From: Bradyrhizobium sp. STM 3843
GTDB taxonomy: Bacteria > Pseudomonadota > Alphaproteobacteria > Rhizobiales > Xanthobacteraceae
Length of the DNA: 49,384 nt
Assembly (NCBI RefSeq): GCF_000239815.1
Contig: NZ_CAFK01000341.1
Coordinates: forward strand, 1-49,384
Direction: 5' to 3'
The translations under genes and the position numbers were made by a program. The notes below the pieces were generated by a model. It saw nothing but the letters and a program-made list of their open reading frames with translations, had not been told where the DNA came from and made no database searches. Numbering within the stretch: position 1 is the stretch's first letter; each line of letters opens with the position of its first letter. Shown piece after piece: positions 1 to 7,699 of the stretch.

Positions 1-882
1 TCCACCCTCTCCCACAAGGGGAGAGGGGGCGGCGGCGGGCGTAGTGGGAGCGCGCGCCGTTGACGGCGCCTGCGCCAATAGCCGCAGCCACAGATATTGC
101 GCGACGTTGGTGTCCTGGTACTCGTCGACCAGGATGAACTTGAAGCGGCTCTGATACTGCCGGAGCACATCCGGGTTCTCACGAAACAGCCGGATGTTCT
201 CCAAGAGCAGATCGCCGAAATCGGCGGCGTTGAGGATCTTCAGCCGCTCCTGATAGCTCGCATAGAGCTTGCCGCCCTTGCCGTTGCCGAACACGGCGGC
301 TTCGCCCGAGGGCACCTGCGACGGCATCAGCCCGCGGTTCTTCCAGCCGTCGATCAGGCCGGCCAGCATGCGCGCCGGCCAGCGCTTGTCGTCGATGTTC
401 TCGGCCTGCAGCAGCTGCTTCAACAGCCGGATCTGGTCGTCGACGTCGAGCACGGTGAAATTGGATTTCAGCTGCACCAGCTCGGCATGGCTGCGCAGGA
501 TGCGGCCGGCGATCGAGTGGAAGGTGCCGAGCCACGGCATGCCTTCGACTGCCTGGCCCAGCATCTCGGCAAGGCGCGACTTCATCTCGCGCGCGGCCTT
601 GTTGGTAAAGGTCACCGACAGGATCTCGCTCGGCCGCGCCCGCCCGGTGCTCAGGATATGCGCGATGCGCGTGGTGAGCACGCGCGTCTTGCCGGTGCCG
701 GCGCCCGCCAGCACCAGCACCGGGCCATCCAGCGTCTCCACCGCCTCGCGCTGCTCCGGATTCAAGCCTGAGAGATAGCGCGCGCCGCCAGTCGCAGCCG
801 CGCGGGCGCGCGCCGCGATACCGCCGGCGAGCGGCTGGTGGTCGGGTGCGGGAAATGGGCTCAGTCTGTTCGGCTCGGTCAT
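1..882 (-). CDS. uvrD: UvrD/PcrA-type ATP-dependent DNA helicase, N-terminal part (runs off window)
   Basis: Superfamily 1A 3'-5' DNA helicase acting in nucleotide-excision and mismatch repair. The frame reads from ATG at 882 for 294 codons without a stop and leaves the window. Walker A AGAGTGKT lies at about residues 58-65, motif Ia VTFTNKAAREM at 89-99, GTFHS at 118-122, and motif II ILVDEYQDTN at 249-258. In the family, motif III (a DDDQSIYGWRG-like stretch) should follow soon after the LLAQ at 267-270. Here the frame instead continues APSTARAPTTPAAAPSPLVGEG, a low-complexity peptide encoded by a REP-like palindrome (see repeat at 5-27). The reading frame stays open, so this is probably an in-frame insertion in a surface loop, not a broken gene. 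Motifs III-VI lie outside the window and cannot be checked. Confidence 0.93.
   Translation of the reverse strand, partial: MTEPNRLSPFPAPDHQPLAGGIAARARAAATGGARYLSGLNPEQREAVETLDGPVLVLAGAGTGKTRVLTTRIAHILSTGRARPSEILSVTFTNKAAREMKSRLAEMLGQAVEGMPWLGTFHSIAGRILRSHAELVQLKSNFTVLDVDDQIRLLKQLLQAENIDDKRWPARMLAGLIDGWKNRGLMPSQVPSGEAAVFGNGKGGKLYASYQERLKILNAADFGDLLLENIRLFRENPDVLRQYQSRFKFILVDEYQDTNVAQYLWLRLLAQAPSTARAPTTPAAAPSPLVGEGG
5..27. repeat. REP-like palindrome inside the uvrD reading frame
   Basis: CCCTCTCCC (5-13) and GGGAGAGGG (19-27) form a perfect 9-bp inverted repeat with a 5-nt loop. On the coding strand of uvrD it is read as part of SPLVGEG. A related hairpin occurs in intergenic DNA at 21082-21106. 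The element may continue beyond the window edge. Confidence 0.7.
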
Positions 883-1073
883 CAGCGAATCAATCTCATC
901 TCCACGATTGCATCGTGAAGCCTCAAAGGGGAGCCTCATAGCAGGGATTGATGGCCATATGGGGCCGACCCGGCGGGTTTTACAGACCTAAATGCGGGCG
1001 CCTGCAAGGGGCCAGGCCTATGACGGCCGATTTTGTTCCGTCTCTCCGCGAATTTTTAGCCGTTTTCCACCCA

Positions 1074-1101
1074 GGAACCAATGTTCCCGAGGCGGATTGT
1101 T
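1074..1101 (+). promoter_or_regulatory. Possible EcfG-type general stress promoter upstream of the DUF1328 gene
   Basis: GGAAC at 1074-1078 is followed after 16-18 nt by GATTGTT, which resembles the alphaproteobacterial extracytoplasmic sigma factor EcfG pattern (GGAAC, 16-17 nt, CGTT), but the -10 part is imperfect. It lies about 75 nt before the DUF1328 start. The rest of 883-1173 shows no gene. Confidence 0.3.
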
Positions 1102-1173
1102 CTGGCAACGGCGCAAGCGCTCATCGCTGCAGGCCGCTATCGAGAGACAGATTCGCAAGACAGAGGTCGTGTC

Positions 1174-1347
1174 ATGTTAGGTTGGGTTGTCACCTTCCTG
1201 GTGATCGCATTGATCGCTGGCATCCTCGGCTTCGGCGGCGTCGCGGGCGCCTCGATCGAGATCGCCAAGATCATCTTCTTCATTGCCGTCGTGCTGTTCC
1301 TGGTGTCCGCCGTGGTCGGCGTGGCCCGCGGACGCAGGCGAGTGTAG
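1174..1347 (+). CDS. DUF1328 family small membrane protein
   Basis: 57-residue hydrophobic peptide with two membrane helices (about 3-20 and 29-50) joined by a glycine-rich GFGGVAGAS turn and ending in a basic ARGRRRV tail. This is the typical size and pattern of the DUF1328/YtjA family, whose biochemical function is unknown; members are often stress induced in alphaproteobacteria. Longer upstream in-frame starts exist, but the ATG at 1174 gives exactly the family length. It is a single gene, with uvrD divergent upstream. Two hairpins directly downstream (1350-1376, 1381-1416) probably terminate its transcript. Confidence 0.85.
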   Translation: MLGWVVTFLVIALIAGILGFGGVAGASIEIAKIIFFIAVVLFLVSAVVGVARGRRRV

Positions 1348-1349
1348 TA

Positions 1350-1376
1350 CGACCTCATCCCCTGACAATGAGGTCG
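1350..1376 (+). terminator. Hairpin after the DUF1328 gene
   Basis: CGACCTCAT (1350-1358) pairs perfectly with ATGAGGTCG (1368-1376) across a 9-nt loop, beginning 2 nt after the stop codon. There is no T run, so its role alone is uncertain; a second hairpin follows. Confidence 0.5.
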
Positions 1377-1380
1377 GGTG

Positions 1381-1416
1381 AAGGGCGCGGCGCCTCGGCC
1401 GGGGCGTCGCGCCCTT
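1381..1416 (+). terminator. Strong GC hairpin, probable rho-independent terminator
   Basis: AAGGGCGCGGCGCC (1381-1394) pairs with GGCGTCGCGCCCTT around an 8-nt loop and is followed by a short T-rich stretch (TTTGCTTTGCT). It sits between the DUF1328 gene and the convergent cluster ending at 1481 and may serve both strands. Confidence 0.6.
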
Positions 1417-1480
1417 TGCTTTGCTCTGATGGCCCGGCCTCGCCGGTCCGATTGCGAAGATCGACGGCGCCTCGCGCGCG

Positions 1481-2125
1481 TCAGGCCGGCGTCGCGAGTG
1501 ACAGTTCGATCTTCGTCACCGCGGGATCCAGCGCCACCGAGGCGAGCCGCGAATCATTGGACAGCGCCGTCAGCATCAGCTTCTGGTCCTGCACGCGGAA
1601 GATCCGGCACAGCGTGGTGGCATCGGAGGAATCGCGCAGCATCACCGAGAGCGGCGCGACGCCATGCGCGTCGGCAATCTTCTCCGCCGCCAGCGCCATG
1701 CGCGTGGCTGCGGCAGCGAGCCGCTCCGGATGATGGGCGGCGGAATTGGCCGCCAGCGGCAAGCCTTCCTCGTTGGTCAGCAGCACCGTCTCGAAGCGGC
1801 CGACCTCGGCGATCTTGTCGAGCAGCGGCACCAGCTCGCGCCGCTCTCCGGCCTCGCTCGCGAGCTGCGCCAGGTCGAGCGAGATGCGCTCGCGTTCGAC
1901 CAGCGGAGCGAGCACGTCCTGGATCGTGGTTCGGAGGCTTGCTTCCTGCTCCGTCACCTTCTGTCGGCTCTGCTCGCGCAGCTGGTCGAGGCTCGCCGCC
2001 TGCAGTTGCGCCCGCCGGCGCAACAGGTCGCGCGCCATGGCGCCCCTGCGGGCGCCGAACAGATATCCGGCGCTCAGGAGCAGAATGGCGGCCCCGAGGC
2101 CGCTCACGATGGCAAAGATCGTCAT
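1481..2125 (-). CDS. Membrane-anchored protein with roadblock/LC7-like C-terminal domain
   Basis: 214 residues. An N-terminal membrane helix (about residues 3-24) is followed by arginine residues and a long charged helical segment rich in Q, R and E (about 28-90, likely coiled coil). The C-terminal domain includes LLDKIAEVGRFETVLLTNEE, then GLPLAANS, and resembles the roadblock/LC7 fold, in which a G..vLLtneEGLPLA strand-turn is typical. The ATG at 2125 overlaps the stop of the upstream OmpA-domain gene as ATGA, so the two are translationally coupled. It is last in a four-gene cluster that begins with a soluble roadblock protein. The roadblock assignment here is by resemblance and weaker than for the first gene. 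Inferred role: membrane partner of the soluble roadblock protein. Confidence 0.7.
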   Translation of the reverse strand: MTIFAIVSGLGAAILLLSAGYLFGARRGAMARDLLRRRAQLQAASLDQLREQSRQKVTEQEASLRTTIQDVLAPLVERERISLDLAQLASEAGERRELVPLLDKIAEVGRFETVLLTNEEGLPLAANSAAHHPERLAAAATRMALAAEKIADAHGVAPLSVMLRDSSDATTLCRIFRVQDQKLMLTALSNDSRLASVALDPAVTKIELSLATPA

Positions 2126-2973
2126 GGCTTTTTCGCTGCTTCTATTCGGCCGCAATCCTCCACGCCGGCGATGCGCAGCACGGCGCTGCGTTCGCCTGCG
2201 ACGCTCCTGGCGTCGGCCGGCGTCTCGCCGGCTCCGGCGGCGCGAACCGAGATCTGCTTTGCGGGAACTCCGCCGCGCTTGAGCTCGCTCGCCACGGCCT
2301 TGGCGCGCGCATAGCTGAGCAGCAGATTGTAATCCTCGGTCCCGGTGGTGTCGGAATGGCCGTCGATCAGCACGGTCGCATCGCCATGCCGGGGCAGCCA
2401 GCGATGCAGCACCTCCATCGATCGCCTGACATCGCTCGGGTTCGGCCGGGCACTGTTGTGATCGAAGGCGATCGTCAGCGGCTGGAAACATTCCGTCGGT
2501 GTCGGCTTGGGGGCAGGCGGCTCGACCGGACCTTGGGTTGTCTTTGCCTCAGGCGAGGCCGCTGGCGGCTTGGGGGGCTCGATCGCGACCGCTGACATGG
2601 CGAGCGCAGGTGTGGGACGGATGTCCGCCGGTTGTGGCGGCTGCGGGCGCTCGGAAGGTTGACTGTCCTGGCGCGGCACCGCCGCAGGCTGCGATTCAGC
2701 CGGTCGATCGACACGCGGGCGCGGCGGCTGGGCCGTCATGGTCGCGACCGCGGCGGCTCGGATCGGCCCGCTTGCGCTTTGCAGCCAGAGCTCTGCGGAT
2801 GCCACCGCGATCATCGTGCCGGCGATCGCAAAGGCCGTGGCGAGCCACGCCGGGGCGTCCTCGCCAGCCACCGCGCAGGGATTGATCCCGCCGGCGTGCC
2901 GGCGGGGGAACGGCACACGCTGGGTCAGCCCGTCAGGCGACGGCGATGTCGCTCGGGAAGGAGGGGCCAGCAT
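2122..2973 (-). CDS. OmpA-domain protein with single membrane anchor and proline-rich stalk
   Basis: 283 residues. A single hydrophobic helix (about 42-62) follows a cytoplasmic proline/arginine-containing head. Residues 82-160 are a Pro/Ala/Gln-rich stalk long enough to cross part of the periplasm. Residues 163-272 are an OmpA/MotB C-terminal peptidoglycan-binding domain: VLIDGHSDTTGTEDYNLLLS is followed by YARAKAV, giving the expected Asp (about 208) and Arg (223) that bind diaminopimelate. The ATG at 2973 is chosen because it falls 2 nt after the stop of the upstream MBL gene; longer in-frame starts would overlap that gene. The stop overlaps the next start (ATGA). The topology suggests a MotB-like anchor tying a cytoplasmic or inner-membrane complex to the cell wall (inference). 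Confidence 0.85.
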   Translation of the reverse strand: MLAPPSRATSPSPDGLTQRVPFPRRHAGGINPCAVAGEDAPAWLATAFAIAGTMIAVASAELWLQSASGPIRAAAVATMTAQPPRPRVDRPAESQPAAVPRQDSQPSERPQPPQPADIRPTPALAMSAVAIEPPKPPAASPEAKTTQGPVEPPAPKPTPTECFQPLTIAFDHNSARPNPSDVRRSMEVLHRWLPRHGDATVLIDGHSDTTGTEDYNLLLSYARAKAVASELKRGGVPAKQISVRAAGAGETPADARSVAGERSAVLRIAGVEDCGRIEAAKKP

Positions 2974-2975
2974 CG

Positions 2976-3737
2976 CTAGCCAACGGGAATCTTGAATGTC
3001 GGCGTGATCAGGTCGACGCCGCATTCCAGACGCGCGCACCAGTCAATGAACTGCCGGCACATGGCCGGATCCGGAAACAATGCGCCGTGTTGCGGGGCGA
3101 TGATCTCGATGTCGAGCTGCCGGACCATATCGGCCCAGGCCTTCATCACGCGATTGGCGGCCATGTAGCGGCGGTGGAACCCTTCCATGTAGTGCAGATG
3201 CGCCTTGAAATCGCGCACCACCATGTAGTCGATGCCGATCGATGCGCCGAGGTCGCCGCTGTAGAGAATCTTGGAGATTGGATCGTAGAGCTGGAAATTG
3301 CCTTCGCTGTGCAGGAAGTGGGCCGGCAGCGCATAGAGCTTCGCGCCGGCGAGGTCGAACACCATGCCCTCGTCCGGTATAGGCTTCAGCCGGTCGGCGA
3401 CGATATGGTCGAAGCCGAAATGCGGGACGAAGCGCGTCCAGAGCGAGGAGATGTAGGCGTCGGCATCGGTGGTCATCAGCCAGCCGTTGATGGCTGCGAC
3501 GATGTCCGGGTCCTGGTGCGAGAGGAACAGATATTTCAGCCGGCCACCCGACAGCTCGCTGAAGGTTTCGGCGAGCACCTTGGCGTAGACCTTGTGACCA
3601 CCGGGATCCAGGATCATCCCGACCCGGTCGTGGATGATCAGATGCTGATTGGCCTGAACGGCCAACCCGCCCGCACTGAAGTCCTCGAGCAGAATGTTCT
3701 TGTGAACGCCATCGTCGTAGAGGACGGTATTGGCCAT
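2976..3737 (-). CDS. Metallo-beta-lactamase-fold protein of the FprA/ODP di-iron type
   Basis: 253 residues. The MBL metal ligands of the flavodiiron/ODP branch are visible: H74-x-D76-x-D78 in SHQDPDIV, H140 or H143 in PAHFLHSEGNF, D162 in YSGDLG, and H217 in APQHGAL. No flavodoxin domain follows, so this is a stand-alone lactamase-like domain like the oxygen-binding di-iron proteins that report O2 to chemoreceptors in other bacteria. Canonical FprA has HxExD; here the second ligand is Asp. The chosen ATG (3737) gives a normal family N-terminus, and upstream in-frame codons run into the intergenic region. It lies 56 nt after a roadblock gene and 2 nt before an OmpA gene. An O2 or redox sensing role is inference; a hydrolase cannot be excluded. 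Confidence 0.85.
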   Translation of the reverse strand: MANTVLYDDGVHKNILLEDFSAGGLAVQANQHLIIHDRVGMILDPGGHKVYAKVLAETFSELSGGRLKYLFLSHQDPDIVAAINGWLMTTDADAYISSLWTRFVPHFGFDHIVADRLKPIPDEGMVFDLAGAKLYALPAHFLHSEGNFQLYDPISKILYSGDLGASIGIDYMVVRDFKAHLHYMEGFHRRYMAANRVMKAWADMVRQLDIEIIAPQHGALFPDPAMCRQFIDWCARLECGVDLITPTFKIPVG

Positions 3738-3793
3738 GAAGACGGACTCCGGCGCGGCGCAGATCGACGCCGGCTCTGGTGATGGGGACGGGC

Positions 3794-4609
3794 TTACAGC
3801 ACCTTCTGCAGCGAGCGGACCGCCTCGCGCATGTCGAAGAAGGTGAGCCCCAGCTTGCTGTTCTCGTTGGTCAGCGCCAGCAGCAGCGCGCCACGGCCTG
3901 CGCTGACGAGAATGGCATAGCCGGACTCGCCGCGGATGATCACCTCCTGCAGATGGCTGCGGCCGAGCTCCGTCGCGGCGCGGCCGCCGAGGCTCAACAG
4001 CGTCGCGGTCATGCCGGCCACCCGGGTCTCCTCCATGTCGGCTGCGAGCACGCTGGCGATCATCAGTCCGTCTTCCGAGATCAGCGCGCAAGCCTCGACG
4101 CCGAAGGAGTCGCTTTGCAGCTTGCGCAGAACCCGGTTGATTTCATCAAGCCGTGACATCGGCTTCTCCTCGACGATGCGGGGGGAAAACATGGATTGAA
4201 ACTGAGATTTTTGCATATCGTCGTGCTCAATGGCTGGTGTGGAATGATCTGGCGCGATGGCGATCGGGGTCGGCGAGATGAGCGTGCCGTCGGAGTTCGA
4301 TTCGACGCTGCCGGTCGAGGCGGCGCTCGCCTCGAGGCTCTCGACAGCATCATCGAGCGCGCGCTGCTCAGCCTTGATGCGCGCCCGCGAGACCGGAGGC
4401 GTCATTGAACTGAGTTGGGAGATCAGTGCATCGCGCGCCGATTGATAGAACTCGGCGCGGCGTTCGGGACTTGCGTCCGGCAGGCTCTCCATCGCCCGCG
4501 ACAGCAGAATGAAATAGTCGGCCGTCGTCACACGACCGACAAGCGGATCGTCATGCGAGCTTTGCGACCTCTTCAAGAGGCTTGCGATGCGTCCCACCGC
4601 CACTCTCAT
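3794..4609 (-). CDS. Roadblock/LC7 domain protein with N-terminal alpha-helical extension
   Basis: 271 residues from ATG 4609 (a GTG at 4651 is possible). Residues about 20-90 form a helical domain (TADYFILLSRAMESL, then a DASPERRAEFYQSARDAL stretch), a pattern I associate with rhizobial proteins. A Ser/Thr/Pro linker follows. The C-terminal about 120 residues are a clear roadblock/LC7 (MglB-like) domain with ACALISEDGLMIASVL and the glycine-rich AGMTATLLSLGGRAATELG. Roadblock proteins normally dimerise and control Ras-like MglA GTPases, but no GTPase gene is seen here. It is the first gene of the minus-strand cluster with the MBL, OmpA and membrane roadblock-like genes. Confidence 0.88.
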   Translation of the reverse strand: MRVAVGRIASLLKRSQSSHDDPLVGRVTTADYFILLSRAMESLPDASPERRAEFYQSARDALISQLSSMTPPVSRARIKAEQRALDDAVESLEASAASTGSVESNSDGTLISPTPIAIAPDHSTPAIEHDDMQKSQFQSMFSPRIVEEKPMSRLDEINRVLRKLQSDSFGVEACALISEDGLMIASVLAADMEETRVAGMTATLLSLGGRAATELGRSHLQEVIIRGESGYAILVSAGRGALLLALTNENSKLGLTFFDMREAVRSLQKVL

Positions 4610-4940
4610 CCTACTCAACGCAACAGACCTGATGTGCAGCCTAGCGTGCACCTCATCTCGGCCCGAATGATCTGAATCAAATCACAGGAAAATCACAATC
4701 GTCCTGCGAAGCGCGTCGCGGTATGAGTTCACCGATGTCAGCGCATCATCGCGCATGATTTGCAGATGCGACTCAAACTGATCAGATGATACCACTGGCG
4801 CGCAGGCAGTCGTCGCTAACCACCGATCGTGTCGATCGGCGATTGCGGCCGCCGTGTCGCGCTGTTCTCTCGCACGCCAACATTGTTGGTCGTCGAGACA
4901 AGGTACGATGCAACCAAGCAAACGATGGTGGGGAGGTCGC
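4610..4940. other. Divergent intergenic region, no gene recognised
   Basis: 331 nt between the roadblock cluster (minus) and the amidase (plus). It contains lower-GC DNA around 4670-4800 that probably carries both promoters. I see no RNA gene or coding pattern. Short open frames on both strands have no recognisable features. Confidence 0.5.
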
Positions 4941-6440
4941 GTGGATTTCAAGGACTATGTGCAGCGCGACGCCGTCGCGCTCGCCGAATGCGTGGCCCGC
5001 GGCGAGACGACGGCGGTGGAGCTGCTGCAGATCGCATTGCGTCAAAGCGAGCGGGCGCAGCCAAAGACCAACGCGATCTGCCTGATGATGGAGAGCCAGG
5101 CGCGCGCGCAACTCGCAAAGCCGCTCAAGGGGCCGTTTACCGGCGTCCCCTTTCTGATCAAGGACGCCGCGCAGGATTATGCGGGCCTGCCGACGAGCTA
5201 CGGCAGCAAGGCGCTGTCGGCCATCGTTGCGGCCGACCATGCCCACGTCGTCAAGCGCCATCTCGCGGCCGGGCTGGTGATCTTCGGCAAGACCAATCTG
5301 CCCGAGCTCGCGCTGAAGGGGGTGTCGGATTCGCAGACCTTTGGCCGCGCCTGCAATCCCTGGAATGTCGATCACACGCCCGGCGGCTCCAGCGGCGGCG
5401 CGGCGGCCGCAGTCGCCTCCGGCGTGGTGCCGATGGCGGCCGGCAATGACGGCGGTGGCTCGATCCGCATTCCCGCCGCCTGCTGTGGCCTGTTTGGGTT
5501 GAAGCCGTCGCGCGGACTGATTTCGTCCGGGCCGGCATTCGGCGAGTATTGGTATGGCGCCTCCAGCGAAGGCGTGATCTCGCGCAGCGTGCGCGACACC
5601 GCGGCAGCGCTCGATGTGATCGCCGGCGCCGAGCCCGGCGATCCCTTTCTCGCCGCGGAGCCTGGTGTCGTGTTCGCGCAGGCAATGATGCGGGAGCCGG
5701 GTCGCTTGCGCATCGGCTTCACTGCAGTCTCACCGATCGGCACCGAAGTTCATGCCGAGGCCAAGGCGGCGGTCGAGCATGCAGCGACGCTCCTGGGCAG
5801 CCTTGGCCACGAGGTCGAGCAAGCCTCGCCCGAGATCGATGGCGCCGAATTGGCGAAATCCTTCCTGCACATCTATTTCGGCCAGGTCGCCGCTCTTGTG
5901 TCGTATGGCCGCGAACGCGGCGCGAAGCGCGAGGACTTCGAACTGCTGACGCGGGTGCTGGCCACACTCGGCGGTGCGATCTCGGCCGGCGCATTGACCA
6001 CGCAGCTGTTGAAGTGGAATGCGTTCGCCCGGGCTCTGGCGCGCTTTCATGCGCGTTATGATCTGCTGCTGACGCCGACGCTGGCGCATCCGCCGATCCG
6101 GCACGGCCAGGGCGATCCGAGCGCGGCGGAGCAGACGCTGCTCGATATGCTCGACCGCATCGGCCTGCTCGGCTTGCTTGGCCGCACGGGCCTGCTCGAC
6201 GGAACCATCGACAACATCGCCCGCGACAGCCTGCAATATGTGCCGTTCACGCAATTGGCCAATCTCACCGGCACGCCGGCGATGAGCGTGCCGCTGCACT
6301 GGACGCAAGACGGCCTGCCGCTCGGCGTTCAATTCATTGCGAGGCTGGGCGACGAGACCAGACTGTTGCAGCTTGCCCATCAGCTCGAGCAGGCGCAGCC
6401 ATGGTTCGAGAAGCTGCCGGCGTGGGTGACGTCGGCATGA
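4941..6440 (+). CDS. Amidase signature family hydrolase
   Basis: 499 residues. The Ser-cisSer-Lys triad is complete: K74 in LIKDAAQDYAG, S150 in GGSSGG, and the nucleophile S174 in GNDGGGSIRIPA. The spacing of 24 between the two serines matches the family. The stretch AACCGLFGLKPSRG is characteristic. The overall style resembles 6-aminohexanoate-cyclic-dimer hydrolase/NylA-like amidases rather than GatA, but the substrate cannot be read from sequence. The start is taken at GTG 4941 because GGGAGG lies 5-10 nt upstream; ATG 4908 is an alternative that would add 11 residues. Single gene, divergent from the roadblock cluster. Confidence 0.9.
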   Translation: MDFKDYVQRDAVALAECVARGETTAVELLQIALRQSERAQPKTNAICLMMESQARAQLAKPLKGPFTGVPFLIKDAAQDYAGLPTSYGSKALSAIVAADHAHVVKRHLAAGLVIFGKTNLPELALKGVSDSQTFGRACNPWNVDHTPGGSSGGAAAAVASGVVPMAAGNDGGGSIRIPAACCGLFGLKPSRGLISSGPAFGEYWYGASSEGVISRSVRDTAAALDVIAGAEPGDPFLAAEPGVVFAQAMMREPGRLRIGFTAVSPIGTEVHAEAKAAVEHAATLLGSLGHEVEQASPEIDGAELAKSFLHIYFGQVAALVSYGRERGAKREDFELLTRVLATLGGAISAGALTTQLLKWNAFARALARFHARYDLLLTPTLAHPPIRHGQGDPSAAEQTLLDMLDRIGLLGLLGRTGLLDGTIDNIARDSLQYVPFTQLANLTGTPAMSVPLHWTQDGLPLGVQFIARLGDETRLLQLAHQLEQAQPWFEKLPAWVTSA

Positions 6441-6549
6441 GAGACGATGAGGGCGCGGTAGTGCCATGCGTCTCCGGACGATGCTTTGCATCGTCGAGAG
6501 AGCACGGGCCTCCAGTCTGCTCCTGAAAGGCGAAGGGCTCAGGCTTTCC

Positions 6550-7389
6550 TCACCACTTGGTGACCACGACCTCCAGATATTCCGACGGGACCACCATGGT
6601 GCCGTCTTCTGCGCGATTGTGCCTGGCGATCAACGCCAGCAGATCCCGATGCAGCGCGTCCTGCCTGAGCGTGTCGAGCGCGGCGAAGGCCTTGAGCATC
6701 GGCCCGTAGTAGGTCCTGAAGACGTCCAGGAAGTGTCCCGGCGTGCGATAGCGGAACACGAAATGCAGCGGCTCGCAGCGGATGCTGCTCGCCTCAGCTC
6801 CGAACATCTCCTCGATACGGGACGCCTTGCCCCACAGTGCAGGCGATTTGGCGCCCGCAGGTGGCGGCAGATAGCTGCCCAGCGTCTTGAACACCTGGCC
6901 GATGAAGCCGTCCGGAGTCCAGTTGGCCAGGCCAATCTTGCCGCCGCGCTTGCAGACCCGGGCGAGTTCGGCCGCCGCGCGGTCCTGGTCGGGCGTGAAC
7001 ATGACGCCGAAGGTCGAGAGCACGACGTCGAACACACCGTCCTCGAATGGCAGCGCTTCGGCATCCGCTTCCCTGAATTCGACCGGGAGGCCGTCCGCGG
7101 CGGCCCGCAGCCGGCCGCGTTCGAGCAGCGCCGGCACGTAGTCGGTGGAGACTACGCTGCACCAGCGCCGGGCTGCGGCCAGGGTGGCATTGCCGTTGCC
7201 TGCCGCGACGTCGAGCACCTTTTGCCCCGCGCGGAGATCGAGCGCCTCGCAGAGGGTCTCGCCGACGATCTGCAAGGTCGTGCCGACGATGGCGTAGTCG
7301 CCGGAGGACCAGGCGCTGTGCTGGCGCAGCTTCAATGCGCCGAGGTCGAGCTGATCCGCGCCGGCTGGTGTTACGGCTGAAATATTCAT
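6550..7389 (-). CDS. Class I SAM-dependent methyltransferase
   Basis: 279 residues. Motif I is VLDVAAGNGNATLAAARR (about 60-77), followed by the acidic VSTDY, a DAEALPFEDGVFDVVLSTFG motif II/post-motif, and MFTPDQ, so this is the UbiE/Methyltransf_11 group. The ATG at 7389 has an AGGAG Shine-Dalgarno at 7 nt and overlaps the stop of a small upstream gene (ATGA). The substrate is unknown. An AraC-type regulator gene is divergent 143 nt beyond the small gene and is a good candidate regulator. Confidence 0.88.
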   Translation of the reverse strand: MNISAVTPAGADQLDLGALKLRQHSAWSSGDYAIVGTTLQIVGETLCEALDLRAGQKVLDVAAGNGNATLAAARRWCSVVSTDYVPALLERGRLRAAADGLPVEFREADAEALPFEDGVFDVVLSTFGVMFTPDQDRAAAELARVCKRGGKIGLANWTPDGFIGQVFKTLGSYLPPPAGAKSPALWGKASRIEEMFGAEASSIRCEPLHFVFRYRTPGHFLDVFRTYYGPMLKAFAALDTLRQDALHRDLLALIARHNRAEDGTMVVPSEYLEVVVTKW

Positions 7390-7556
7390 GATGACGCTCC
7401 TGTCGAAATGTTCCGAGCTCGCGCTTTGTCCTTGTACGCGGCTTCGATCTGCAGGCTTTTTCTCTGGATCCGTTCGCCGAGCAGATCCAGAATTCGGTCC
7501 TGAGCATGGCGCCAATGCGCGCCGAGGCCGTGTAACATTGTTGTTAGAACAGCCAT
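7386..7556 (-). CDS. Small hypothetical protein coupled to the methyltransferase
   Basis: 56 residues from ATG 7556, preceded by GGACGAGGA as a Shine-Dalgarno. It begins MAVLTTMLHGLGAHWRHAQD and contains a basic amphipathic helix. I do not recognise a family. Support comes from the ribosome binding site and from the 4-nt ATGA overlap with the methyltransferase start. It might serve only as a translational leader. Confidence 0.45.
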   Translation of the reverse strand: MAVLTTMLHGLGAHWRHAQDRILDLLGERIQRKSLQIEAAYKDKARARNISTGASS

Positions 7557-7699
7557 AATTGGTCCTCGTCCGTTGAACATGGGCGGGAGCTAAGCGACAA
7601 AAGAATAGGAGCGCTATCCAGATCGCGACACGGCTATCCGGATCGCGAACTTTTTCGATGCAGCCGGCGACATATTGAGAGTGCATCGGAGATCGTTGC

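Noticed and set aside
4682..4951. Short minus-strand gene between the roadblock cluster and amidase
   Set aside because: About 89 codons with no Shine-Dalgarno, no recognisable domain, and overlapping the amidase start region.
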